A stretch of 9,844 nt of DNA, from the NCBI GenBank assembly GCA_965651595.1, contig CBFGTA010000084.1, forward strand, positions 1-9,844, read 5' to 3'. The notes under the pieces are model-generated. The model worked only from the letters and a program-made list of their open reading frames with translations, was not told the DNA's origin and did not search any database. Positions 1 through 5,896 of the stretch are shown piece after piece. Numbering within the stretch: the first letter of the stretch is position 1; each line of letters starts with the position of its first letter. Position numbers and translations under genes: made by a program. Origin of the DNA: CBFGTA01 sp965651595. GTDB lineage: Bacteria; Actinomycetota; Actinomycetes; S36-B12; UBA10799.

Positions 1-647
1 TGGCGGCGATCGCCGCCGACCCGGTCCGGTGCGCTGACTCGTTCGCGAGTCGAGCCATGCTCGACGAGATTGACGCCGCGAAAAAGGACGGCGACACCCT
101 CGGTGGAGTGGTGGAAGTACTCGTCTACGGCGCTCCGGCTGGTCTGGGTAGCTACGTCCACTGGGACCGCCGCATCGACGCCCGGCTCGCGGCGGCACTG
201 ATGAGTATTCAGGCCATCAAGGGCGTCGAGGTGGGGGACGGCTTCGAGTTGGCCCGAACCCGCGGAAGCGCCGCCCACGACGAAATCGTGCGCGCGTCTG
301 ACGGCAGCGGGGTGGAGCGATCGAGCGGAAGAAGTGGCGGCACCGAAGGGGGCATGTCGACGGGCGGAGTTCTGCGGGTGCGGGCGGCAATGAAGCCAAT
401 ATCCACCGTTCCTCGCGCGCTGCGCACCATCGACGTCACAACCGGGGAGGCCACAACTGCCCACAACCAGAGGTCGGATGTGTGTGCAGTACCGGCCGCC
501 GGAGTAGTGGCCGAGGCCATGGTGGCGCTGGTGGTGGCCGAAGCGTTGCTCGAAAAGTTTGGGGGCGACTGTCTCGCAGACGTTCAGGCAAACATGCGGA
601 CGTATGAGCGTCGACTCGAGCAAATGTATGCGAGTTGGACCCACTAG
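1..647 (+). CDS. aroC: Chorismate synthase, C-terminal part (5' end outside window)
   Basis: This is the last 214 codons of chorismate synthase, read in frame from base 3. The enzyme converts 5-enolpyruvylshikimate-3-phosphate to chorismate, the last common step of aromatic amino acid synthesis, and needs reduced FMN. Family motifs seen in order are DPVRCADSFASRAM, GDTLGGVVEV, PAGLGSYVHWDRRIDARLA, IQAIKGVEVGDGF, GGTEGGMSTGG, RAAMKPISTVPRALRTIDV and QRSDVCAVPAAGVVAEAMVAL. They are collinear with the second half of family members, which are usually about 390-400 residues. The GRSGG stretch replaces the usual NRAGG, a mild divergence. The stop (TAG, 645-647) overlaps the GTG start of aroK by one base, so the two are probably translationally coupled. 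There is no frameshift in the visible part. Identification is firm; only the N-terminus is missing. Confidence 0.95.
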   Translation, partial: AAIAADPVRCADSFASRAMLDEIDAAKKDGDTLGGVVEVLVYGAPAGLGSYVHWDRRIDARLAAALMSIQAIKGVEVGDGFELARTRGSAAHDEIVRASDGSGVERSSGRSGGTEGGMSTGGVLRVRAAMKPISTVPRALRTIDVTTGEATTAHNQRSDVCAVPAAGVVAEAMVALVVAEALLEKFGGDCLADVQANMRTYERRLEQMYASWTH

Positions 648-1177
648 TGGCCCCACGCATCGTGCTGCTCGGAGCGCCGGGCAGTGGCAAGACAACTGTA
701 GGAACCCTAGTTGCGGACGACCTAGGCTGGGACTTTGACTCGACTGATGCGCTTGTGGCCCACACCGTTGGCAAGCCGGTCGCCGACATCCTCGTGGAAG
801 AAGGCGACGCCGCCTTTCGACACTACGAGAATCAGGCACTCGCTGAGCTCCTCGCAAGCGCCACCGGTGTCCTGGAAGTGGGGGGAGGGGCTGTCCTGAC
901 TGCGGAGAATGAGCAGGCCCTACAGGGGCGACCGAACGTGTGGCTGCGCGTACAACTCGACAACGCCGTGCGTCGGACCGGGCTCAACGTGGCTCGGCCA
1001 GCCATGCTCGGAACCGTGCGGAGCCAACTGCGCAGTCACCTCGCCCGCAGAGATCCGGTGTATTCCCGCCTGGCGCTCGTCACCATCGACACCGACCACC
1101 GCAGTCCCGAGTCGCTGGCATCCGAGATTTGCCGAGATTACCGACGCGCCGTCACTGAGGAAGGACCCACCGCATGA
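647..1177 (+). CDS. aroK: Shikimate kinase
   Basis: A 176-residue cytoplasmic kinase that phosphorylates shikimate with ATP. Visible motifs are the Walker A loop GAPGSGKTT (residues 9-17), the shikimate-binding aspartates in DSTD (D31, D34), R58 in AFRHYE, the GGG at 79-81, and the lid arginine R117 in ARPAM. I chose the GTG at 647 over a TTG at 635. From 647 the protein begins MAPRIVLLG, close to the M. tuberculosis AroK N-terminus as I recall it, and D34, R58 and R117 then fall on that enzyme's known numbering. The GTG also overlaps the aroC stop as TAGTG. The stop overlaps the aroB start by four bases (ATGA). No strong Shine-Dalgarno precedes it, consistent with coupled translation from aroC. 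Length is normal for the family. Confidence 0.95.
   Translation: MAPRIVLLGAPGSGKTTVGTLVADDLGWDFDSTDALVAHTVGKPVADILVEEGDAAFRHYENQALAELLASATGVLEVGGGAVLTAENEQALQGRPNVWLRVQLDNAVRRTGLNVARPAMLGTVRSQLRSHLARRDPVYSRLALVTIDTDHRSPESLASEICRDYRRAVTEEGPTA
1157..1165 (+). promoter_or_regulatory. Shine-Dalgarno of aroB
   Basis: GAGGAAGGA lies 8 nt before the ATG at 1174, inside the end of aroK. It is the clearest ribosome-binding site in the aro cluster and fixes the aroB start. Confidence 0.75.
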
Positions 1178-2304
1178 CCTCTTGTGTGATTCCTGTCAAA
1201 GCCGAACGCACGTACAACGTCACGGTCGGACGGGGCTGCGTGACAGCGGGGCTCGGGGAGGCGATTGCCGACACCGCCCGGCGGGTCGCGATCATTCACC
1301 CGCCTACCCTGCGCGAGCGCGCAGAGCAGTTGCGAGAAACGGTAGTTTCCGACGACCGATCCGTGATTATCGTTGAAGTGCCCGACGGAGAGCGGGCAAA
1401 AACTCACGAGGTCGCTGCCTATTGTTGGCAGGCCCTGGGCCAGTCGGGATTCACCCGCACAGACGTCGTAGTCGGTTTCGGGGGAGGATCTACCACCGAC
1501 CTCGCCGGATTCGTTGCCGCCACGTGGCTACGGGGAGTGCCACTGATCCAGGTGCCCACAACTCTGCTGGCCATGGTGGATGCGGCGGTCGGCGGCAAGA
1601 CCGGTATCAACACGGGTGAGGGAAAAAACCTCGTCGGTTGTTTCTACTCCCCGACAGCAGTCCTATGCGACCTCGAGATTCTCGACTCGATGGGGGCGGT
1701 GGACCTCGTCGCTGGCCTTGCGGAAGTCATCAAGTGCGGGTTCATTCGTGACCCTCGCATTTTGGAACTTGTGGAAGCGGACCCACAGGCGGCCCAGGAT
1801 CCCCGCAGTCCAATCGTGGACGAACTCGTGCGGCGAGCAGTGCAGGTCAAGGCGGACGTCGTCAGCGGGGACTTTCGGGAGTCGGTGGAGACGGCGCAGA
1901 CCACGATCGGACGCGAATTGCTCAATTACGGACACACTTTCGCTCACGCCATCGAGCGAGTGGAACGGTACCAGTGGCGGCACGGTGCAGCTGTCAGCGT
2001 CGGCATGTGTTTTGCGGCCTGGCTGTCAGCCGAGCAGGGCAGTGCGAATCGTGAGCTCGTGGAGCGTCACTATGACGTGCTGCAGTCGGTCGGATTGCCC
2101 ACCACTTACCACCCGGGTCGCTTCGAGGACCTGCTAGCGGCGATGCGCCTCGACAAGAAGGCGCGGGGAGATTCCTTGCGGTTCATCGGTCTCGCCGACG
2201 TGGCCGAGCCGGTCCTGCTTGAAGACGTGTCCGTGGAAACCGTGTCGCGGGTGTACGAGCACCTGTGCGAGTATCGGTCAACTAGCAACGGACGTGTCCG
2301 TTAG
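1174..2304 (+). CDS. aroB: 3-Dehydroquinate synthase
   Basis: A 376-residue NAD- and zinc-dependent enzyme that converts DAHP to 3-dehydroquinate, the second step of the shikimate pathway. The NAD-binding half shows PDGERAKTHE, GFGGGSTTDLAGFVAATWLRG and QVPTTLLAMVDAAVGGKTGIN. The metal-binding half shows GLAEVIKCG with E184, NYGHTFAHAIE with H254, and HGAAVSVGM with H270. These correspond to the family's Glu/His/His zinc ligands. The C-terminus carries MRLDKKARGDSLRFIGL, also characteristic. The ATG overlaps the aroK stop by four bases and has its own strong Shine-Dalgarno. Length is within the usual 350-380 range and no key residue is missing. It is almost certainly co-transcribed with aroC and aroK. 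Confidence 0.97.
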   Translation: MTSCVIPVKAERTYNVTVGRGCVTAGLGEAIADTARRVAIIHPPTLRERAEQLRETVVSDDRSVIIVEVPDGERAKTHEVAAYCWQALGQSGFTRTDVVVGFGGGSTTDLAGFVAATWLRGVPLIQVPTTLLAMVDAAVGGKTGINTGEGKNLVGCFYSPTAVLCDLEILDSMGAVDLVAGLAEVIKCGFIRDPRILELVEADPQAAQDPRSPIVDELVRRAVQVKADVVSGDFRESVETAQTTIGRELLNYGHTFAHAIERVERYQWRHGAAVSVGMCFAAWLSAEQGSANRELVERHYDVLQSVGLPTTYHPGRFEDLLAAMRLDKKARGDSLRFIGLADVAEPVLLEDVSVETVSRVYEHLCEYRSTSNGRVR

Positions 2305-2343
2305 ACCGAGCCTGCGGCAAGGCTTGCTGCCCGGTTCAGTCAG

Positions 2344-2349
2344 TACACT
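2344..2349 (+). promoter_or_regulatory. Candidate -10 box for a leaderless aroQ transcript
   Basis: TACACT fits the TAnnnT -10 pattern and lies 6 nt before the aroQ ATG (2356). A transcript would therefore start at or next to the start codon. No Shine-Dalgarno is visible upstream of this ATG. The -35 region is poor: TTGCTG at 2324-2329 leaves only a 14-nt spacer. Actinobacterial leaderless genes often show just this -10/ATG arrangement. The gap 2305-2355 contains nothing else I recognise. Confidence 0.4.
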
Positions 2350-2355
2350 CATGCC

Positions 2356-2832
2356 ATGGTCAGCCAGGAGCCCGAACCCACCCGGCGGCGCATTCTTGTC
2401 CTAAACGGCCCGAATCTGGCCCGCCTCGGTTCGAGAGAGCCCGAGATCTATGGCTCTCTGGACTACGACAGTCTCGCCCAGACATGCCAACAGCACGCGC
2501 GGACCAGAGGACTGACCGCGACGGTGCGTCAGACTGATTCGGAAGCGGAACTCATCGCCTGGGTCTTTGAGGCCATCGACGAGGGCACAGCCATTGTGAT
2601 CAATCCGGCGGCGTTCACGCACTACTCGTATTCGTTGCGCGATGCCCTGTCCCAGCATCCGGGCCCGGTGGTGGAAGTTCACATTTCACAACCAGGTGCC
2701 CGCGAGACGTTTCGTCACACGTCGGTCGTGGCCGGTGTCGTGACTGGCACCATCTCAGGGTTCGGGGCCGATTCGTATCGGTTGGCGATTGACGCGGTGG
2801 CGCGCCTCGGTGGCGCCGGGGACGCGGTCTAG
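2356..2832 (+). CDS. aroQ: 3-Dehydroquinate dehydratase, type II
   Basis: A 158-residue type II dehydroquinase, which forms 3-dehydroshikimate by anti elimination; the family usually acts as a cytoplasmic dodecamer. The N-terminal motif ILVLNGPNLARLGSREPEIYG holds N20, the lid arginine R27 and catalytic Y32. INPAAFTH gives N83 and H89, and VVEVHIS gives catalytic H109. All are offset by eight from the M. tuberculosis numbering because of a longer charged N-terminus. Substrate-loop motifs are divergent: NPAAF replaces NPGAY, ISQPGARE replaces the usual LSNxHARE, and GFGADSY replaces GLGxxGY. The catalytic set is nevertheless complete, so I expect an active enzyme. It follows aroB after 51 nt with a possible own leaderless promoter, and precedes the peptidase gene by 3 nt. 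Confidence 0.93.
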   Translation: MVSQEPEPTRRRILVLNGPNLARLGSREPEIYGSLDYDSLAQTCQQHARTRGLTATVRQTDSEAELIAWVFEAIDEGTAIVINPAAFTHYSYSLRDALSQHPGPVVEVHISQPGARETFRHTSVVAGVVTGTISGFGADSYRLAIDAVARLGGAGDAV

Positions 2833-2835
2833 CCG

Positions 2836-3927
2836 GTGGGTGGGCATTTCCGGCGAATCGACGCGGTTCGCCAGGCCGCGAGACGAGCCGGGATTGACGG
2901 TTTTGTCTCGACACACCTGCCCGACATTCGATACCTCACCGGCTATCGAGGCAGCCATGCCGCCGTCGCTGTCAACGCGCGGACGATCGTGCTGGTAACG
3001 GACAGTCGCTACCAGGATTCCGCCCGCGACGAAGCACCGCACTGTGAGGTCGTCATCGACCGCAACGTTGTGGGGGCGGCTGTCGCGGCGCTAGTGGAGA
3101 ACGGCTGCAACACAGTGGGCTACGACCCGCGCACGATCTTCGCCGATGACTGGGCAACACTCACCAACGTTGCCGCCGCCGCGGCAACAGCCGTGACGAC
3201 GACGGCAGTCCCCGGTCTCATTCCCCAGATTCGTTCCGTCAAAGATGACGACGAGGTTGCCGCCATTGCTGAGGCCTGTTCAGTGTCGGTCCGAGCTCTG
3301 CAGGAACTTTTGCGGCAACCGGTGGCTGGCCACTCGGAGGCGTTCGTGGCGCGCACACTGGAACTTGCAATGGCCGCAGAAGGCGGCGAGGATCGGGCCT
3401 TCCCCACCATCGTGGCAGCCGGGCCCCACTCAGCTATTCCCCACCATCGACCAGGACAGGCGCTCATCCAGCCCGGGGACTTGCTCAAGATTGACTGGGG
3501 TGCGCTCGTAGATGGCTACCACGCCGACTGCACTCGTACGTTCGTCGTAGGAATGCCGCCGCAACAGTGGCAAGATGAACTCCACGGACTCGTCGATGAG
3601 GCGGCCCGTCGGGCTCGTGAACGCGTCGCGCCCGGCGTGACGATCGCCGAAGTAGATGCTGCCGCGCGGGCATTCTTGTCCGAAGAGGGTCAGGCGGACG
3701 CATTTATCCACGGCTTGGGGCACGGCGTGGGATTGGAAATCCACGAGGCTCCGATGCTGTCGAGTGCCTCAACCGGTACCCTGGCCGAAGGACAGGTGAT
3801 TACCATTGAGCCTGGCGTCTATTGGCCAGGCCGTGGCGGGGTCAGGATCGAAGACACAGTCGTCGTGACGGATACAGGGCACGAAGTCCTCACCGAGTTT
3901 CCACGCGACCTACGCACGATCGACTAG
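2836..3927 (+). CDS. pepQ: M24 family metallopeptidase (Xaa-Pro aminopeptidase/dipeptidase)
   Basis: A 363-residue pita-bread metallopeptidase predicted to cleave X-Pro bonds in the cytoplasm. Residues 1 to about 125 form the creatinase-like N-terminal domain (GFVSTHLPDIRYLTGYRGS, LVTDSRY), and 130-363 the catalytic domain. All five dinuclear metal ligands are present: D220 (KIDWG), D231 (HADCTRTF), H296 (GLGHGVGLEIHE), E325 (ITIEPGVY) and E339 (GVRIEDTV). The H-to-E spacing of 29 equals that of E. coli PepP. The GTG start is 3 nt after aroQ with no clear Shine-Dalgarno, which suggests coupling. The symbol follows the gene in the same place of the mycobacterial cluster. Sequence alone cannot separate aminopeptidase P from prolidase activity. 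The position before efp recurs in actinobacteria, where EF-P relieves stalling at proline runs, but a functional link is only inference. Confidence 0.9.
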   Translation: MGGHFRRIDAVRQAARRAGIDGFVSTHLPDIRYLTGYRGSHAAVAVNARTIVLVTDSRYQDSARDEAPHCEVVIDRNVVGAAVAALVENGCNTVGYDPRTIFADDWATLTNVAAAAATAVTTTAVPGLIPQIRSVKDDDEVAAIAEACSVSVRALQELLRQPVAGHSEAFVARTLELAMAAEGGEDRAFPTIVAAGPHSAIPHHRPGQALIQPGDLLKIDWGALVDGYHADCTRTFVVGMPPQQWQDELHGLVDEAARRARERVAPGVTIAEVDAAARAFLSEEGQADAFIHGLGHGVGLEIHEAPMLSSASTGTLAEGQVITIEPGVYWPGRGGVRIEDTVVVTDTGHEVLTEFPRDLRTID

Positions 3928-3979
3928 TGGGCCTGCAGCGGCGTGACGACCCGGAACGCCAGACAACGACGAGACAGTA

Positions 3980-3986
3980 GAGGAAG
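3980..3986 (+). promoter_or_regulatory. Shine-Dalgarno of efp
   Basis: GAGGAAG lies 3 nt (AGGA core 5 nt) before the GTG at 3990 and decides this start. The 62-nt gap 3928-3989 shows no clear promoter or terminator hairpin, so efp may be read through from upstream. Confidence 0.7.
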
Positions 3987-3989
3987 ACA

Positions 3990-4553
3990 GTGGCAACGAC
4001 GAACGACTTGAAGAACGGCATCGTCCTGAACCTGGATGGGCAACTGTGGGCGGTCGTTGAGTTTCAACACGTGAAGCCCGGCAAAGGTGGTGCATTCGTT
4101 CGCACCAAGCTCAAAAACGTGCTGTCGGGGAAAGTGGTCGACAAAACGTTCAACGCGGGAGTTAAAGTCGAAACCGCCAACGTCGACAAGCGATCGATGC
4201 AGTACCTCTACCACGACGGTACCGATTTCGTGTTCATGGACAGCGACAACTATGACCAAGTGTCGGTGTCAGAAGCAGTGGTCGGCGACGGCGCTCGCTT
4301 CCTGCTAGAGAACCAAGACGTCGTCGTGGCCATGCACGAGGGGACAGCTTTGTACGTGGAGTTACCTGCCAGCGTGGAACTCGTGGTGGAGTACACCGAG
4401 CCCGGGCTGCAGGGAGACCGATCAACCGGGGGCACGAAACCCGCTCGACTCGAAACCGGGGCCGAGGTGCAAGTGCCGTTGTTCCTGAACGCTGGCGAGA
4501 AGATCAAAGTCGACACCCGCGACGGTTCTTATATTTCTCGCGTGACGGGCTAG
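3990..4553 (+). CDS. efp: Translation elongation factor P
   Basis: A 187-residue EF-P, which binds between the ribosomal P and E sites and rescues ribosomes stalled at consecutive prolines. Domain I (about 1-65) is KOW-like and carries the tip loop HVKPGKGGAFVRTKLKN with K32. Domain II (66-128) and domain III (129-187, ending SYISRVTG) are OB folds. The GTG start has a good Shine-Dalgarno. The loop reads PGKGG. Actinobacterial EF-P proteins described as working unmodified typically carry PGKGP, so the closing proline is replaced here. No lysine-modifying gene (epmA, epmB, ymfI-like) is visible nearby, so the state of K32 is unknown. It is followed by nusB after 8 nt, the usual actinobacterial order. 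Length is exactly typical. Confidence 0.97.
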   Translation: MATTNDLKNGIVLNLDGQLWAVVEFQHVKPGKGGAFVRTKLKNVLSGKVVDKTFNAGVKVETANVDKRSMQYLYHDGTDFVFMDSDNYDQVSVSEAVVGDGARFLLENQDVVVAMHEGTALYVELPASVELVVEYTEPGLQGDRSTGGTKPARLETGAEVQVPLFLNAGEKIKVDTRDGSYISRVTG

Positions 4554-4561
4554 CCGCCCCC

Positions 4562-4960
4562 ATGGGAGCACGCACCAAGGCTCGCAAACGCGCGATCGAC
4601 ATCCTGTTCGAAGCCGACCTTCGTGATCGGAACTGTGTCGACGTCCTGGCCGACGAGCAGTCCCGTAGCGACCGGCCGATCAACCCCTACACCACGACAG
4701 TCGTACAAGGCTTCGTATCCAACAGTGAACGCATCGACGAACTCATCAGCTCCTACTCGCGGGGTTGGACCATCGACCGTATGCCGCCAGTCGATCGATC
4801 CATCCTGCGGGTCGGCGTGTGGGAGCTGCTTTGGAGCGAGGTTCCGGCCAATGTGGCAATCTCGGAGGCCGTCGAACTCGCGACACAATTGTCCACCGAC
4901 GATTCACCCGCGTTCGTCAACGGCCTGCTCAGCCAGGTGGAACGGTTGCACCCGCGCTAG
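4562..4960 (+). CDS. nusB: Transcription antitermination factor NusB
   Basis: A 132-residue all-helical NusB, which with NusE (S10) binds boxA RNA and promotes antitermination in rRNA operons. The N-terminal helix GARTKARKRAIDILFEADLR is the arginine-rich boxA/S10-binding face. WTIDRMPPVDRSILRVGVWELLW and NVAISEAVELATQLSTDDSPAFVNGLLSQV are the family's most conserved stretches and both are complete. The ATG is 8 nt after the efp stop, with only a weak ribosome-binding site, so translation is probably coupled. Length fits the short actinobacterial form. In other actinobacteria pyrimidine genes or bldD often follow; here a tRNA gene comes next, so the cluster order is broken at this point. Confidence 0.95.
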   Translation: MGARTKARKRAIDILFEADLRDRNCVDVLADEQSRSDRPINPYTTTVVQGFVSNSERIDELISSYSRGWTIDRMPPVDRSILRVGVWELLWSEVPANVAISEAVELATQLSTDDSPAFVNGLLSQVERLHPR

Positions 4961-4961
4961 C

Positions 4962-4991
4962 GTGAAGACCTTCTCGCTGAACGTGTACAGT
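4962..4991 (+). promoter_or_regulatory. Possible weak promoter for the tRNA gene
   Basis: TACAGT (4986-4991) is an acceptable -10 box 14 nt before the tRNA 5' end. GTGAAG (4962-4967), 18 nt upstream of it, matches only three -35 positions. Read-through from nusB is equally possible. The 45-nt gap shows no T-tailed terminator. Confidence 0.25.
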
Positions 4992-5005
4992 GCATAGCGT
5001 TCGAC

Positions 5006-5082
5006 GCCCTCGTAACCCAACCGGCAGAGGTAGGCGACTCAAAATCGTCACAGTGTGGGTTCGACTCCCACCGAGGGCACCA
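5006..5082 (+). tRNA. tRNA with CAA (Leu) anticodon, short variable loop, encoded CCA
   Basis: A full cloverleaf can be drawn by hand. The acceptor is GCCCTCG (5006-5012) with CGAGGGC (5072-5078), 7 of 7 pairs, then A73 and CCA (5080-5082). The D-arm is ACC/GGT (5015-5017, 5029-5031) around an 11-nt loop containing GG and AGA, a Leu-type D-arm. The anticodon stem GGCGA/TCGTC (5033-5037, 5045-5049) encloses the loop CTCAAAA with anticodon CAA (5040-5042), reading UUG. The T-arm is GTGGG/CCCAC with loop TTCGACT. The variable region is only ACAGT (5050-5054), a class I loop, whereas bacterial tRNA-Leu normally has a long class II arm. Anticodon, D-arm and A73 favour leucine; the variable loop does not. 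The amino acid identity is therefore not certain. The next gene starts one base after the CCA. Confidence 0.9.
5073..5077 (+). promoter_or_regulatory. Shine-Dalgarno-like GAGGG inside the tRNA acceptor strand
   Basis: GAGGG lies 6 nt before the ATG at 5084. It is part of the 3' acceptor strand of the tRNA, paired with CCCTC at 5007-5011 in the folded tRNA. It is the only ribosome-binding-like sequence available to the downstream gene at that start. Confidence 0.45.
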
Positions 5083-5083
5083 G

Positions 5084-5890
5084 ATGACGCTCACTCGCAC
5101 TATCACCATCGACGGCATGACCGTCGAGGTTCGATTCAAACGGATTCGTCGTTCGTACTTGCGTGTCCGCGACAGCGACGGCATGGTCGTGGTGACAGCC
5201 CCCGTTTCCATGTCGATAGCAGAAGTTCAAGCCTTCGTTCGCGCCAATGCGGAATGGGTCCGGGGCCGAATCATTCGCCGGATCCGCGCGCACGAACGGC
5301 AGGAAAACCAGTTGAATGACGGAGCAGTCCACTACCTGTGGGGCGCGCCGGTCATCCTCGCAGTGACCCACACCTGTTCGGACACAGAATCCGACACAAA
5401 ATCGGACACAGTGTCGGACGCCCGCCAAGGGATTCCAGAAGCCCGGTCCTCCGTGGCGTTCGAGCAGGCCGAAGGTACCGTGCACGTGCGGCGCTCTCCG
5501 AAGGCTTCGGCGCGGGACCACCACACAGCTATGGCGAAGTGGCTCGGCACCGTCTTGGGTGAAAAGGTGCCTCCGCTGTTGAGAGTCTGGGAGCCCGCCA
5601 TGGGTCGGCACGTGGTGTCGTGGGACACCCGCCTGATGAAGTCCCGATGGGGATCGTTCAACCCGCGAACTCATCACATTCGGCTCAACACGTCCCTGGT
5701 GCACTTCGATCCCCGTTACCTTGAGTACGTCCTGGTACATGAGATGGTCCACTTCGACGTGCGGGGCCACGGTCCGCAGTTTCAACGTCGGATGGATCGA
5801 CACCTGCCCGATTGGAAAGACCGTCGACGAACACTCCAAGCCACGGCTGACCAACTGATTTCCTTGCGGCCCTGGAAGCCTGACGCCTGA
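5084..5890 (+). CDS. YgjP/SprT-like zinc metallopeptidase domain protein
   Basis: A 268-residue protein of the YgjP-like (DUF45, M48-related) family. The N-terminal part has VRFKRIRRSYLRVRDSDG and WVRGRIIRRI, typical of the family's strand-rich start. The C-terminal catalytic region has SRWGSF (W189-F192), IRLNTSLVHFDPRYLEYVLV and the zinc site HEMVH (H219, E220, H223) with a third ligand H229 in RGHGPQFQRRM. The family usually has Cys where this protein has F192. Residues 99-114 are an unusual SDT repeat inserted between the two halves, encoded by a 12-bp tandem repeat. There is no signal peptide, so it is probably cytoplasmic. Substrate unknown; no adjacent restriction subunits are seen. 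The ATG at 5084 is one base after the tRNA CCA; an in-frame ATG at 5117 is an alternative without a Shine-Dalgarno. Confidence 0.85.
   Translation: MTLTRTITIDGMTVEVRFKRIRRSYLRVRDSDGMVVVTAPVSMSIAEVQAFVRANAEWVRGRIIRRIRAHERQENQLNDGAVHYLWGAPVILAVTHTCSDTESDTKSDTVSDARQGIPEARSSVAFEQAEGTVHVRRSPKASARDHHTAMAKWLGTVLGEKVPPLLRVWEPAMGRHVVSWDTRLMKSRWGSFNPRTHHIRLNTSLVHFDPRYLEYVLVHEMVHFDVRGHGPQFQRRMDRHLPDWKDRRRTLQATADQLISLRPWKPDA
5378..5422 (+). repeat. 12-bp tandem repeat within the metallopeptidase gene
   Basis: About 3.7 imperfect copies of TCGGACACARAA-like 12-mers start at 5378, 5390, 5402 and 5414. They encode SDT-E-SDT-K-SDT-V-SDA, a polar loop between the N-terminal and catalytic parts. The period is a multiple of three, so copy-number change keeps the reading frame. 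Confidence 0.8.
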
Positions 5891-5896
5891 CCTATT

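Noticed and set aside
635..646. TTG start for aroK four codons upstream
   Set aside because: The GTG at 647 overlaps the aroC stop and gives an N-terminus and active-site numbering that agree with M. tuberculosis AroK.
4959..4978. Hairpin at the nusB stop as a terminator
   Set aside because: AGCG/CGCT plus three inner pairs around a T-T mismatch, small and without a T-run; too weak to call.
5378..5422. Short repeats as a CRISPR-like array
   Set aside because: The units are contiguous 12-mers without spacers, inside a coding sequence.
5048..5854. 268-codon open frame on the minus strand opposite the metallopeptidase
   Set aside because: High-GC shadow frame; it has no recognisable motif and covers almost exactly a real gene.
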